54,232 nucleotides of DNA from an uncultured Methanomassiliicoccus sp. (GCA_905203995.1 CAJKXZ010000008.1:1-54232), one strand, 5' to 3'; shown: positions 39,447 through 48,620, counted from the stretch's first letter. The notes: generated by a model not told the origin, from the sequence alone. Program-made: numbers and translations.

Positions 39447-40610
39447 TTATCCCTTCTCACGCAGAGCCATTAGTGCTCCCAGATGCCCCTGCTGGGCGGC
39501 CTGGGAGAGCCACTTTTTAGCTTCCTGCTCATTGCCGCGGGCAGAAAAGATCACCGCCACTTCGTACTGCGATTCCATGCTGCCTAATTCGGCACCCTGC
39601 AGAAACCAGATGAAAGCTTGCTCTGCATCGGCCGTTACGCCCCAGCCGTCACGATAAGCCAGTCCTAACGTGTAAGCGGCGGCGGCATGCCCACCGCGGG
39701 CGGCTTCTTCACTCCAGTGAATGGCGAGCGCATAATCCTGCTCCACGCCGTTGCCTAAGGCATACATGGAAGCCAGGTCATGCATGGCGGCCACATCGCC
39801 GGCTTCCGCTGCGATAGTATACCACTTAACCGCCGCCATATAATCTTTCTCTCCCCCGCGGCCCCATTCATACAGCCGGCCCAGCGCTGCCGCCGCCGCG
39901 GCCAGACCCTGCTCCGCTGCTAACTGATAATACATATGCGCAGTGCGCAGATCCTCAGGGCTTTCAGCGGTTTCCTCAAGAATGCTGGCTAACGTGAACT
40001 GCTCCTGCGCATCACCGCTTTCCGCTGCTTGGATAATCGCCGCTAAGGGACTGTTAGCCTGCTGATACCAGGAGAGGGCGGTAGCCACGTCGGCGCTGAG
40101 GCCATTGCCGGTGAGATACATGCGCCCCAAACGCATGGCGGAATTGAGATTACCCTGCCGGGCAGCTTTTGCCAACCACAGGATCGCCTCTTCCACACTC
40201 TGCGCAACACCGTCGCCTTTCAGGCAGGCAATGCCATAGTTATGCTGGGCTTCAGCCAGACCGGCGGCTGCGGCTTTCTTAAAATAAGGAGCGGCCTGCG
40301 TGGTCTCGCCTTTTTTTAAATAAATCATCGCTGCCTGGAAAGCCGCCACGGTTACACCGCCATCCGCCGCCTGACAGAACCACTGCAAAGCCGCCTCGGG
40401 ATTCATTTCCGTGCCGCGGCCTTCCTTATACATCATGGCCAGATTGTAAGCGGCTTCGGCATGATGCGGGGCCGCCCGCAGGTACCAGCGGAACGCTTCC
40501 TCTTCATTTTTTTCCACGTCTTTGCCGAGCGCGTAGGCTGTTCCCAGATAGTACATCGCTGCAAAATCATTGGCTTCGGCTGCCGCTTTAAGCGCCTCAA
40601 TCGTTCCCAT
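39447..40610 (-). CDS. Sel1-repeat protein, long
   Basis: A 387-residue protein with about ten Sel1-like repeats in two blocks, separated by a looser segment near residues 180-215. Typical pieces are 'AMYYLGTAYALGKDVEKNEE', 'AAYNLAMMYKEGRGTEMNPE' and 'AAYTLGLAYRDGWGVTADAE'. A longer in-frame start at 40661 exists. The ATG at 40610 begins the first repeat cleanly and sits about where transcription from a minus-strand TATA-like GGTATAACT near 40633 would begin, so the mRNA may be leaderless. Function unknown beyond a protein-interaction solenoid. Confidence 0.85.
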   Translation of the reverse strand: MGTIEALKAAAEANDFAAMYYLGTAYALGKDVEKNEEEAFRWYLRAAPHHAEAAYNLAMMYKEGRGTEMNPEAALQWFCQAADGGVTVAAFQAAMIYLKKGETTQAAPYFKKAAAAGLAEAQHNYGIACLKGDGVAQSVEEAILWLAKAARQGNLNSAMRLGRMYLTGNGLSADVATALSWYQQANSPLAAIIQAAESGDAQEQFTLASILEETAESPEDLRTAHMYYQLAAEQGLAAAAAALGRLYEWGRGGEKDYMAAVKWYTIAAEAGDVAAMHDLASMYALGNGVEQDYALAIHWSEEAARGGHAAAAYTLGLAYRDGWGVTADAEQAFIWFLQGAELGSMESQYEVAVIFSARGNEQEAKKWLSQAAQQGHLGALMALREKG

Positions 40611-40661
40611 AATCATCAGCCATAGGTTAGTTATACCTGCAGTCGCTAAAAAAATCTGCAA

Positions 40662-40713
40662 GTGCCGGTAATCTAAGAGGCCTAAACCTCACAAGGGGGC
40701 AGATCACCGGCAC
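40662..40713. ncRNA. Stable stem-loop between the Sel1 gene and leuS
   Basis: GTGCCGGT-A-ATCT (40662-40674) pairs with AGAT-C-ACCGGCAC (40701-40713), giving 12 base pairs with a single A-C mismatch. A smaller hairpin GAGG-CCTAAA-CCTC (40677-40690) sits in the loop. It lies in the divergent intergenic region, has no following T-run and is not a tRNA. It could be a small RNA, part of a 5' leader, or simply a dyad. Confidence 0.4.
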
Positions 40714-40822
40714 GCCGTGTAAGTCTTAATCAGATATGATATTTATCCCCCGTTCGGCGGCTGCCATACAAATATGATATTAATAGTGGTTGTGTATTCC
40801 CGAAAGAGAAATAGGTGGCGCT

Positions 40823-43800
40823 ATGTCCGACTGGACGACTGAGATCGAAGCTAAATGGCAAAAACGATGGTATGACGCTAAAATTAACGAAGCAGAGCGT
40901 GACGCAAGACCAAAATTCATGATAATCTTTGCCTACCCCGGCTTGACTGGCTATTTGCATGTGGGCCATATGCGGGGTTACACCTATGTGGATGCTATTG
41001 CTAGATATATGCGCATGACCGGCTACAACGTCATGTTCCCGGTTGGGACGCATGCTACCGGCAACGGCGCTATTTCCCTCGCCCGCCGCGTGGAGAAGGG
41101 CGATCCTAAGACTATCGAGTATCTCAAAAACAACGGCTGCAGCGACGAGGATCTGGAAAAATTAAAAGACCCGCTCAGTGTCGTTTCTTTCTTTAATGAT
41201 GTATATATTAAACAATATTGGCAGCGTTTCGGCTTCCTGGCCGACTGGCGCCGCTTTACTTCGACGGTCAATCCCGGTTACAGCAAATTCATTCAATGGC
41301 AGTTCCGCAAGCTGCATGACCGCGGCCTGCTGATGCAAAAACCCTATTTTGCCCCGGCCTGCATTGAATGCGGCCCGGTAGCAGTCGATGCCTCGGAAAC
41401 CGACCTTTCCAAAGGCGGCAATGCCGAGACGACAGAATACACTTTATTAAAATTCAAATGCGGTGACTTTTTCTTAGTCGCGGCCACCGTCAGACCGGAA
41501 ACCGTCTACGGCCAGACTAACTTCTGGGTCAATCCCGATGTAGAATATGTTAAAGTCAAAGTCAATGATGAAATCTGGGTCATCAGTCCGCAGTCCTTTG
41601 AGAAAATGAAACTGCAGAAAGACGGTTTAGAGTTAGTCGGCACCGTTGCCGGCCGTGAGCTGATTGGTAAAACCGCCACCGCGCCGGTCATCCACCGTGA
41701 GATTCCCGTGCTGCCGGCTAAATTCTGTAAGCCGGATGTCGGTACCGGTCTCGTTACTTCCGTACCGTCCGACGCACCTGACGACTGGATCTCCCTGCGT
41801 CTGCTGAAAGACAATGAGGAAATGCTTAAGGAATACGGTCTTGACCCGGCGATGGTCAAGGCGATTAAAGTCATTCCGATCATCGAGACCAAAGGTTACG
41901 GTCCTTTCCCGGCGGCCGAGTTGATTGAAAAAATGGGCATTACTGAAGCCGGCGATCCCCGTCTCGATGAAGCGAAGAAAATGATCTACAAAGACGGCTT
42001 CCACACGGGAGTGATGAATCTCAACTGCGGCAAGTTTGCCGGTCTGAAGGTCGAGGAAGCAAAAGAGCAGATGAAGCAGATGATGCTCGCCAGCGGTGAA
42101 GCTGATTTATTTTACGACCTTTCGGAAGAAGTCATCTGCCGCTGCGGCCAGCCGGTTTTCATTAAGAAAGTGCCGGACCAGTGGTTCATTGATTATGCCA
42201 ATCCGGAAATTACCGAAATGACGAAAGAGCACTGCCGCGGCATGCACATTCTGCCGACTGATTACTACAACAACGTGCAGGGTGTCTTAGACTGGTTCCG
42301 CGAGCGGGCCTGTGTCCGTCAAGGTAACTGGCTGGGTACGAGATTCCCTTACGATGACAAATGGATCATCGAAGCCATTTCTGATTCCACCCTCTATCCT
42401 GTTTATTATATTGTTTCTAAATATTTTGCCGAAGGAACACTCCACGCCGAGGAGATGACGGAAGAATTCTTTGACTTCGTGATGCTCGGCAAAGGCGAAC
42501 GGGATACCGTCGCCAAGAATACGGGGGTAGATATCAACACCCTACAGAACATCCGCGACGATGTGCTGTACTGGTACCCGCTGGATCTCAATCTCGGCGG
42601 CAAGGAGCATATGACCGTGCACTTCCCGGCGTTCCTGATGAACCACACGGCGGTGCTGCCGGACAGTATGTGGCCGCGCGGTATCTTTGTCAACTGGTAT
42701 GTCACCGGCAAGCTGGGTAAGATCTCTAAATCCAAAGGCGGAGCCGAGCCGATTCCCGACGCTGCCGGTAAGTTCGGCGTAGATGCGCTGCGTCTCTATT
42801 ATGCACATATTGCCGTGCCTTTCGCTGATGTCGCCTGGGATGAAGACGCCATTGTCACTTACGAAGCGCGGGTGGAGAGAATTCTGCGGACGATTGAATC
42901 GCTGAAGGAACTAAAGGGTACTGAGCTGCGGGAAATCGATGCCTGGCTGATCTCCCGTATGAACACCAGAATTGATACCATCCGCGAAGCAATGCGCGAG
43001 TATGACATCCGCGGCATGGCCAATGAGGTCTACTTCGAAGCGCTCAATGATATGCGCTGGTACATGCGCCGCGGCGGTAACAATGAGAAAACGGCACGCA
43101 AAGCACTCCGGCTGTGGCTGAAAATGATGGCGCCGATTACGCCGCATATCGCCGAAGAAGTCTGGGAATCACTGGGCAACACGGATTTCGTGTCGGTTGC
43201 TGAATATCCCGTTTACAACGAAGACGATGAGGACTTCACCGCCGAGATTGCCGAAGAATATCTGGACTCGGTCATCGCCGATGTCAAAGAAATTCTCAAA
43301 GTTATTGACAACCAGAATGCTAAAGCTCTGGAAGAAGACGCCAATGCGGTAGCGAAGAAACCGCAGACCATTTACATTTATACCACGCCGATGTGGAAAA
43401 TGAAAGTGCAGAACATGGCGAAAGAGATGCTCGGCAATCTGCGCCTGCCAGCCCTGCTGCGGCCGAAGTCAGTCATGCTGGAAATGCACCGCGCGGCAAT
43501 GGAAGACGACACGGTGCTGGAAACAGCAATTGATGCCGGCCGTAAAGCCGCTTCGCATATGCTGGCGATTCCGGCCCTTACCAAAGCGGTAATGACCAAC
43601 AACGAGCTCAAAAAGCGCGGCAAGGAATCAGCTGATTTCGCTAAGAAATTAGCCGAAGACTTCAATAAAAAATCCGACGTGGAAATTGCCAAAGCGACGC
43701 TGGATCTCAATGAGTATGAGTATCTCAAAGAGGCTGAGAGCTTCCTCAGCGCTGAGCTTGGTTACGAAGTAAAAGTTTATTCCGCCGACGATGACCGTGC

Positions 43801-43870
43801 ACCCGACCCGCAGAAAAAAGCGAGGGCTTCGGCCCCCAAGCGGCCGGCGATCTACATCGATCTGGCTTAA
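40823..43870 (+). CDS. leuS: Leucyl-tRNA synthetase, archaeal type
   Basis: A 1,015-residue class I aminoacyl-tRNA synthetase that charges tRNA-Leu. The HIGH-type signature is 'GYLHVGHMRGYTY' near residue 43, and the KMSKS-type loop is 'KISKSKGG' near residue 634. Between them lies the large CP1 editing domain ('TVRPETVYGQTNFWVNPD'), which removes mischarged amino acids. The C-terminal helical anticodon-binding region and archaeal-type tail follow. The ATG at 40823 has a good AGGTGG ribosome binding site; the in-frame ATG at 40790 does not. AT-rich TATA-like words lie around 40735 and 40770. The gene converges with ubiX, 2 bases apart. Confidence 0.95.
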   Translation: MSDWTTEIEAKWQKRWYDAKINEAERDARPKFMIIFAYPGLTGYLHVGHMRGYTYVDAIARYMRMTGYNVMFPVGTHATGNGAISLARRVEKGDPKTIEYLKNNGCSDEDLEKLKDPLSVVSFFNDVYIKQYWQRFGFLADWRRFTSTVNPGYSKFIQWQFRKLHDRGLLMQKPYFAPACIECGPVAVDASETDLSKGGNAETTEYTLLKFKCGDFFLVAATVRPETVYGQTNFWVNPDVEYVKVKVNDEIWVISPQSFEKMKLQKDGLELVGTVAGRELIGKTATAPVIHREIPVLPAKFCKPDVGTGLVTSVPSDAPDDWISLRLLKDNEEMLKEYGLDPAMVKAIKVIPIIETKGYGPFPAAELIEKMGITEAGDPRLDEAKKMIYKDGFHTGVMNLNCGKFAGLKVEEAKEQMKQMMLASGEADLFYDLSEEVICRCGQPVFIKKVPDQWFIDYANPEITEMTKEHCRGMHILPTDYYNNVQGVLDWFRERACVRQGNWLGTRFPYDDKWIIEAISDSTLYPVYYIVSKYFAEGTLHAEEMTEEFFDFVMLGKGERDTVAKNTGVDINTLQNIRDDVLYWYPLDLNLGGKEHMTVHFPAFLMNHTAVLPDSMWPRGIFVNWYVTGKLGKISKSKGGAEPIPDAAGKFGVDALRLYYAHIAVPFADVAWDEDAIVTYEARVERILRTIESLKELKGTELREIDAWLISRMNTRIDTIREAMREYDIRGMANEVYFEALNDMRWYMRRGGNNEKTARKALRLWLKMMAPITPHIAEEVWESLGNTDFVSVAEYPVYNEDDEDFTAEIAEEYLDSVIADVKEILKVIDNQNAKALEEDANAVAKKPQTIYIYTTPMWKMKVQNMAKEMLGNLRLPALLRPKSVMLEMHRAAMEDDTVLETAIDAGRKAASHMLAIPALTKAVMTNNELKKRGKESADFAKKLAEDFNKKSDVEIAKATLDLNEYEYLKEAESFLSAELGYEVKVYSADDDRAPDPQKKARASAPKRPAIYIDLA

Positions 43871-43872
43871 AT

Positions 43873-44412
43873 TTATTCCCAGCGGGCAAAGAGCTGATGC
43901 GGCTCTCCCAGCTGGTCAAGGATTTTGCCGACAACAAAATCGACCAGCTGCCCGACGCTTTTTTGTTCTTTGTAAAAACCAGGTGAAGCAGGTAAAATCA
44001 CGGCGCCGGCTTTAGCTAATTTCAATTCATTCTCAAGCATGATGATACTCAGCGGCGTTTCACGGGTGACGAGAATTAATTTCCGCTGTTCCTTCAGCGC
44101 TACCGAAGCCGCCCGTGTGATGAGACTGTCAGCGATACCGTTGGCAATTTTAGCGATCGTCGATTGTGAGCAGGGGCAGATAATCATCGCTGCCGTCTGA
44201 TGCGTGCCCGAAGCCGGCGGGGCAAAAAGGTCGTCATCGCGGTAAAGCGTACCAAAAGCGGAAATCTCTTCGGCAGTTACGCCGGTTTCATATTCCACTA
44301 CTTGTTGACCGACTTCGGAAACAATGATTTCCTTCTCCCCCGGCAGTGTTTCCAGCAATCGCAGGCCGTAACAGCTGCCGGAAGCGCCGGTAATGGCGAC
44401 CACATAACGCAT
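43873..44412 (-). CDS. ubiX: UbiX-type flavin prenyltransferase
   Basis: A 179-residue flavoprotein that makes prenylated FMN, the cofactor of UbiD-type (de)carboxylases. The N-terminus 'VVAITGASGSCYGLRLLE' carries the FMN-phosphate-binding Gly-Ala-Ser-Gly. 'MIICPCSQSTIAKIANGIAD' near residue 87 and 'LILVTRETPLSIIMLENELK' near 121 are family signatures, and 'GAVILPASPGFY' closes the active site. The start at 44412 begins with the first beta strand; the frame extends 10 codons upstream but adds nothing conserved. A TATA-like TTATATATTAAA (about 44479-44490) precedes it. No UbiD partner is in the window. Confidence 0.93.
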   Translation of the reverse strand: MRYVVAITGASGSCYGLRLLETLPGEKEIIVSEVGQQVVEYETGVTAEEISAFGTLYRDDDLFAPPASGTHQTAAMIICPCSQSTIAKIANGIADSLITRAASVALKEQRKLILVTRETPLSIIMLENELKLAKAGAVILPASPGFYKEQKSVGQLVDFVVGKILDQLGEPHQLFARWE

Positions 44413-44509
44413 AGGGCAAAGATGAGTACGGTGGTATTTCAAACCTCCTGGCCGCGGAAAGCAGCTGCCGCCGCAGCTTTAATATATAACGAACAGCAAA
44501 AACATCTTA

Positions 44510-44536
44510 GGGACGTGTGCAAGTAAGCACTGTCCC
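44510..44536 (+). other. Hairpin placed at a possible transcription start
   Basis: GGGAC-GT-GTGC-AAGTAA-GCAC-T-GTCCC forms a 5+4 bp hairpin. A plus-strand TATA (about 44480-44489) lies 26 bases upstream of its first G, so a short RNA could begin with it. Evidence is positional only. Confidence 0.3.
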
Positions 44537-44578
44537 CTTGCCAGGCTTAAACAGAAGCGGCCTAGTCACCCTATACTC

Positions 44579-44587
44579 TTAAATATA
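44579..44587 (+). promoter_or_regulatory. TATA box of the translation operon
   Basis: TTAAATATA lies about 75 bases upstream of the S19e start, predicting a leader of about 50 bases. AGAGGTAG before the ATG is the ribosome binding site. Confidence 0.6.
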
Positions 44588-44658
44588 AGTGTAATATTGG
44601 TGGGGGTTAGCATTATCTATATTCAATAGAGAACAAATGCCATTAGAGGTAGATTCAA

Positions 44659-45087
44659 ATGGTTACTGTCTATGATGTCCCACCGGAGAAGCTGATCCTG
44701 AAAGCTGCGGAGAAACTTAAGCAGGTTGAAGCGATTGCCGTACCGGAATGGGCTGAATTCGTAAAAACCGGGAGGCATACCGAAAACGCTCCCGTTCAGG
44801 AAAACTGGTGGTATATCCGCGCAGCTTCCGTTATGAGAAAAGTTTACACAAAAGGTCCGATTGGAACTTCCAGACTTGCCGCTGAATACGGCGGTTTTGC
44901 GGACCGTGGCTCTAAACCAAACCGTGCTGTTAAAGGCTCCCGGGCGATTGCCAGAAGATGCTTGATTCAGCTGGAAAACGCTGGTTTCTTGGCGAAAGAC
45001 AAGAAAAACGGCAGAGTCATTTCTCCCAAAGGTCAGTCCTTCCTCGACAATGTTGCCAAGGAAGTCTATGACGAAATGAACAACTAA
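44659..45087 (+). CDS. rps19e: Ribosomal protein S19e
   Basis: A 142-residue archaeal/eukaryotic-type small-subunit protein with no bacterial counterpart. Diagnostic segments are 'VPEWAEFVKTGRHTE' near residue 29, 'WWYIRAASVMRKVY' near 53, 'GPIGTSRLAAEYGG' near 68 and 'QLENAGFLAKDKKNGRVIS' near 105. It belongs to the winged-helix-like S19e fold on the 40S/30S head. It is the first gene of a tight operon with PDCD5, L39e, L31e and aIF6, an arrangement common in archaea. Confidence 0.97.
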   Translation: MVTVYDVPPEKLILKAAEKLKQVEAIAVPEWAEFVKTGRHTENAPVQENWWYIRAASVMRKVYTKGPIGTSRLAAEYGGFADRGSKPNRAVKGSRAIARRCLIQLENAGFLAKDKKNGRVISPKGQSFLDNVAKEVYDEMNN

Positions 45088-45110
45088 AATTTATTTCAGG
45101 AGTGAAAAAA

Positions 45111-45452
45111 ATGCAGGATGCTGAGCTTGAAGAACTTCGCCGTCGCAAAATGGCCCAATTGCAACAATCGCAAGAGTCACAGTTGCAACAGCAGGCCATG
45201 ATGGAAGAGCGCGCGAAACAGATGGAAGCTGAGCGTCAGGCAATTATGCGCCAGTTGTTAACACCGGAAGCCAGAGAAAGATTGGCTAAGGTGAGAATGG
45301 CGTATCCCGATGTCGCTGCCGCTGTGGAAGAGCAGCTGATCCGCCTCATGCAGATGGGGCGCATTCAAAATCAGATAGACGATGCTACGCTGAAGGCGAT
45401 TCTACGACAGATTTCGCCGCAGAGGCGTGAAATTAAAATTGAGAGGGTGTAA
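45111..45452 (+). CDS. PDCD5-family DNA-binding protein
   Basis: A 113-residue, charged helical protein. The N-terminal Gln/Glu/Arg-rich helix (residues 1-45) is followed by the conserved core 'QLLTPEARERLAKVRMAYPD' near residue 47 and 'QMGRIQNQIDDATLKAIL' near 82. Archaeal members (TFAR19/MTH1615-like) bind DNA or associate with ribosome-linked proteins; the exact role is unsettled. A GTG at 45102 is in frame, but AGGAGTG fits the ATG at 45111 with 7-base spacing. Confidence 0.93.
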   Translation: MQDAELEELRRRKMAQLQQSQESQLQQQAMMEERAKQMEAERQAIMRQLLTPEARERLAKVRMAYPDVAAAVEEQLIRLMQMGRIQNQIDDATLKAILRQISPQRREIKIERV

Positions 45453-45457
45453 TTTTT

Positions 45458-45613
45458 ATGGCTAAAAACAAGCCCCCCGCTATGAAAGGCCGCCTCATGA
45501 GGGCGGATAAGACTAACCGCAGAGTTCCTGCATGGGTTATGATTAGGACCAACAGAAATGTGCTCAGACATCCCAAGAGGAGAAACTGGAGACACAACGA
45601 TCTGAAGGAGTGA
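45458..45613 (+). CDS. rpl39e: Ribosomal protein L39e
   Basis: A 51-residue, very basic protein of the large-subunit exit tunnel. The C-terminal half 'NRRVPAWVMIRTNR' followed by 'HPKRRNWR' is the L39e signature. It lies between PDCD5 (5-base gap) and L31e (5-base gap), the usual archaeal position. The GAGAGGGTG just upstream serves as ribosome binding site and overlaps the previous stop region. Confidence 0.96.
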   Translation: MAKNKPPAMKGRLMRADKTNRRVPAWVMIRTNRNVLRHPKRRNWRHNDLKE

Positions 45614-45618
45614 GCAGC

Positions 45619-45903
45619 ATGGATAACATGGATGAGCGAATTATCAACATCACACTCAGAAAGACAAGAGCTGTACCGCGTACACAGCGGGCGCGGAGAG
45701 CAATCAGCGAGCTGCGCTCCAATGTCGCAAGACACATGAAAGTCAGCGAAGACGATGTCTGGATCGACAAAGGACTCAACGAGGCTATTTGGGCCCGTGG
45801 CATTACCAACCCCCCGATTCACTTAACTGTCAAAGCTGTGAAATTCGAGGACGATCTCGTCGAAGTATCTCTGCCAGATAACTCCGCGGCTAACAGTAAC
45901 TAA
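45619..45903 (+). CDS. rpl31e: Ribosomal protein L31e
   Basis: A 94-residue large-subunit protein found in archaea and eukaryotes, located near the exit tunnel. The segments 'RIINITLRKTRAVPRTQRAR' near residue 5 and 'DDVWIDKGLNEAIWARGI' near 44 are diagnostic. A GTG at 45610 is in frame but lies inside the GGAGTGA ribosome binding site, so the ATG at 45619 is preferred. Confidence 0.96.
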   Translation: MDNMDERIINITLRKTRAVPRTQRARRAISELRSNVARHMKVSEDDVWIDKGLNEAIWARGITNPPIHLTVKAVKFEDDLVEVSLPDNSAANSN

Positions 45904-45917
45904 CCGCGGTGATCGGC

Positions 45918-46574
45918 ATGATGAGACTCTCGAGCTACAATGGCAATCCCTTCGTGGGCGTCTACTGCGTAGCCAACGAAGAGCTCTCATTGGTTCCTTT
46001 TGATTGTCAAGACTCTCTCATTGACGACATTGGAACATGTTTAGGTGTAGAGGTAATCAGGGCGAGCTTGGCCTCTAGCACTATTCTTGGGACACTAATG
46101 GCAATGAACTCCTATGGCGCGGTAACCTCTGATATGGTCGCGCTTTCGGAGTTACGGCCGCTGCGTGGCAAACTGCATTTCCGCCGGGTCAAAGACCGGG
46201 TCAATGCTTTCGGCAACAATATTTTGGTCAACGACCACGCCGCTTTAGTTAATCCAGATTTAGATAATGCCAATATCCGAACTATCGCCGACATTTTAAA
46301 CGTGGAAGTGGTGAAAGGCACAATCGCCGGTTATAACACCGTCGGTTCAGCCTGTGTTGTTACCAACAAAGGTTTACTCTGCCACCCGGAAGCGACGAAA
46401 GAAGAGCAGGAAATGCTCCATTCCTTATTCAAAGTCCCGGTCGCGGTAGGCACACTGAATTATGGTTCACGTATAGTCGGTTCCAGTATTCTGGCTAATT
46501 CCAAAGGCGCGGCTGTTGGTTACAACTCCACGCCGATTGAGATGGGACGCGTGGAAGACGCGCTCTATTTATAA
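45918..46574 (+). CDS. Translation initiation factor aIF6
   Basis: A 218-residue ribosome anti-association factor that binds the 50S subunit and keeps it from joining 30S prematurely. The pentein-fold repeats are visible: 'NSYGAVTSDMVALSELRPL' near residue 58, 'NNILVNDHAALVNPDLDN' near 90 and 'NYGSRIVGSSILANSKGAAV' near 180. A GTG at 45909 lies inside the GGTGATC ribosome binding site, so I start at the ATG at 45918. It ends the translation operon. Archaeal operons often continue with L18a/LX and prefoldin, which are absent here. Confidence 0.95.
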   Translation: MMRLSSYNGNPFVGVYCVANEELSLVPFDCQDSLIDDIGTCLGVEVIRASLASSTILGTLMAMNSYGAVTSDMVALSELRPLRGKLHFRRVKDRVNAFGNNILVNDHAALVNPDLDNANIRTIADILNVEVVKGTIAGYNTVGSACVVTNKGLLCHPEATKEEQEMLHSLFKVPVAVGTLNYGSRIVGSSILANSKGAAVGYNSTPIEMGRVEDALYL

Positions 46575-46606
46575 AACAATAATTTTTTTTAAATGGTCTT
46601 TTTCGT

Positions 46607-47242
46607 TTAAGGCGAAAAGACCCAGTATTCAGTTTTTTGCGGAAGATCTTCTTTGCCGAAGTCGATTTCATTACCGACGCCGAGGACATCTTCTTCCGGG
46701 ATTTCTTCTAAAAAGGCATCAAGGTTTTCAATCGAAATTGAGAGACCACCGATGCGGTAATGCATGGGAATGACAACCGCCGGCTGCAAAGTGGCAATCA
46801 CCCGCTGGGCATCTTTACTGTCGATAGTAAAGACTCCGCCGACCGGAATAAAGAGCACATCCACGGCGCCGATAGCCGCGGCCTGCTCAGCATCTAGCAC
46901 ATGACCGAGATCCCCGCAGTGACAGAAACGGATGCCGTCCATTTCAAAACAGAAAACAATATTTTTACCGCGTTTAAGACCGCCTTCCGCATCATGGAAG
47001 GTAGGAATGCCGCGGATCTGCAGATCGCCGATGACCGTTTCACCGCTTTCACGGACAATCTGCGGGTCGCCTTTGACAATTCTTACGCAGTTATGATCAA
47101 AATGATCATGTGAAACCAGCAAGACATCTGCTTTCACGGTGGGTGGTTTAATGCCAATCGATTTACCGTCGTGAGGATCAGTAACCACTGTCAACCCGTC
47201 TTGAATTTCGAAACAAGAATGTCCATGCCAAACAATTTTCAT
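46607..47242 (-). CDS. MBL-fold metal-dependent hydrolase (UPF0173/UlaG-like)
   Basis: A 211-residue metallo-beta-lactamase-fold protein. The N-terminal 'IVWHGHSCFEI' and the metal site 'SHDHFDHNCV' near residue 49 (HxHxDH variant S-H-D-H-F-D-H) are clear. 'FHDAEGG' near 87, 'CHCGDLGHVL' near 113 and 'PMHYRIG' near 165 supply the remaining metal ligands of the UPF0173 type. It probably hydrolyses a phosphoester or lactone; the substrate is unknown. The ATG at 47242 has an AGAGGAAA ribosome binding site. It converges on aIF6. Confidence 0.9.
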   Translation of the reverse strand: MKIVWHGHSCFEIQDGLTVVTDPHDGKSIGIKPPTVKADVLLVSHDHFDHNCVRIVKGDPQIVRESGETVIGDLQIRGIPTFHDAEGGLKRGKNIVFCFEMDGIRFCHCGDLGHVLDAEQAAAIGAVDVLFIPVGGVFTIDSKDAQRVIATLQPAVVIPMHYRIGGLSISIENLDAFLEEIPEEDVLGVGNEIDFGKEDLPQKTEYWVFSP

Positions 47243-47394
47243 TGAATTTCCTCTGCAGGTCATTGCTGACAATTAAAGTAAGTAGCTCAGCGACTGCCTA
47301 AGGGGGATATTGCATCTAATATATATCTTGATGCCTATGGCTTTATTATCCATCTGGGTGCCAGTAATAATATCTAAAATAAAATAATTAAATA

Positions 47395-47406
47395 GTCTGA
47401 TCAGAC
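47395..47406. promoter_or_regulatory. 12-bp palindrome in the MBL/DUF373 divergent region
   Basis: GTCTGATCAGAC is a perfect palindrome in an otherwise AT-rich divergent gap. It could be an operator, but no regulator is linked. Confidence 0.35.
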
Positions 47407-47464
47407 CGGATATTATATTAATCCGCAGTGAAGATTCTTATTTTAGCATCTGCCAGGTCGAAGC

Positions 47465-47472
47465 TTAAATAT
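47465..47472 (+). promoter_or_regulatory. TATA box of the DUF373 gene
   Basis: TTAAATAT lies 26-33 bases upstream of the ATG at 47498, implying a very short or absent leader. Confidence 0.55.
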
Positions 47473-47497
47473 GTTAGGGTTGGATATGGGGGGTTGA

Positions 47498-48616
47498 ATG
47501 AAGACACTCGTTCTCTGCGTCGATCGTGATGATGATTTTGGTCGAAAGGCCGGTCTCAACAGCCCTTTTATCGGCAGAGAAGAGAATATGATCGCCGCCA
47601 ATGGTCTGGCGCTCAAAGATCCGGAAGATTCGGACATCAACACCATCTTTGCCGCCATCAGCATGTACGATGAGATGCTGAAGCGCGGTGTCGATGTCGA
47701 AATCGCCACCTTATGCGGGGACATTCACGTCGGTTACGAAAGCGATTTAGCGTTAACTACGCAGCTGGAAACGGTAATCAACACCACCGGCGCAGAGCGG
47801 GTAATTTTAGTCTCTGACGGCGCCGAAGATGAATACATTTATCCGATTATTTCGTCGCGGATTAAAGTCGATTCGGTCAAGAAAGTCTATGTCAAACAGG
47901 CCCCGACGATGGAGGGTATCTTCTACATCATCGTCAAGATGATCCAGGACGACAAGATGCGTAAGCGGCTGGTAGCCCCGATCGGTTTGGCGCTGCTGAT
48001 TTACGGTCTCTTTGCGATCATGGATCCGCTGGCCAGCCTGATGAGAGGCTCAGACGTCTCTTACAGCACAATCGGCATCTCGATGATCTGGATTGTCGTC
48101 GGTACTTACGTGGTCTCTTTCTCGTACAAACTAGACGAACGTTTGAAGTTGTATTGTAAAGAAGTCAAGAAAGCTGCCCGTTCCGGCAGCCAAATAATTC
48201 CTTTTGCAGCATCATCAATTATTCTCTTGATCGTAGCTATCTTCTATGGTGCAGACTCAGCAGCGGCAATGTCTAATGCTGGTCTCGTACGGCAGATTTC
48301 AGCTTTCATCGGCGGTTTCATTTGGTTAGCGATCTTTGCCTACGTCGTCTTACTGATCGGGCGCTTCATCAACAACTATGCTATGGAGCGCAAAATCACC
48401 TACGGAGCGATTGTCGAATCAATTACCGTCTTTGCCGTCGGTTTCATTATTCAGGGAGCCTTAGATTCCGCCAGCCGCTTGTTCGATTACGGGCACTATG
48501 ACAACCTGCTGATTGTTCTGGAATTTGTACTCGGTTTCGGGCTGGCCGTTTTTGCCGGTATTCTCAACCTCTCCTTCCGGGCGATGTCCAAAGAGGAGAC
48601 GGACGAAGAAGAGTGA
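47498..48616 (+). CDS. DUF373 family membrane protein
   Basis: A 372-residue archaeal protein of the DUF373 family. The N-terminal ~150 residues form a soluble alpha/beta domain starting 'LVLCVDRDDDFG' with 'GREENMIAANGLALKDPEDS' near residue 26 and 'LVSDGAEDEYIYPII' near 104. About six membrane helices follow (residues ~165-365), and the tail is acidic. DUF373 has no established function. Its stop codon is 4 bases from the start of mptE, so it is co-transcribed with a pterin-biosynthesis gene. Confidence 0.9.
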   Translation: MKTLVLCVDRDDDFGRKAGLNSPFIGREENMIAANGLALKDPEDSDINTIFAAISMYDEMLKRGVDVEIATLCGDIHVGYESDLALTTQLETVINTTGAERVILVSDGAEDEYIYPIISSRIKVDSVKKVYVKQAPTMEGIFYIIVKMIQDDKMRKRLVAPIGLALLIYGLFAIMDPLASLMRGSDVSYSTIGISMIWIVVGTYVVSFSYKLDERLKLYCKEVKKAARSGSQIIPFAASSIILLIVAIFYGADSAAAMSNAGLVRQISAFIGGFIWLAIFAYVVLLIGRFINNYAMERKITYGAIVESITVFAVGFIIQGALDSASRLFDYGHYDNLLIVLEFVLGFGLAVFAGILNLSFRAMSKEETDEEE

Positions 48617-48620
48617 GTCC

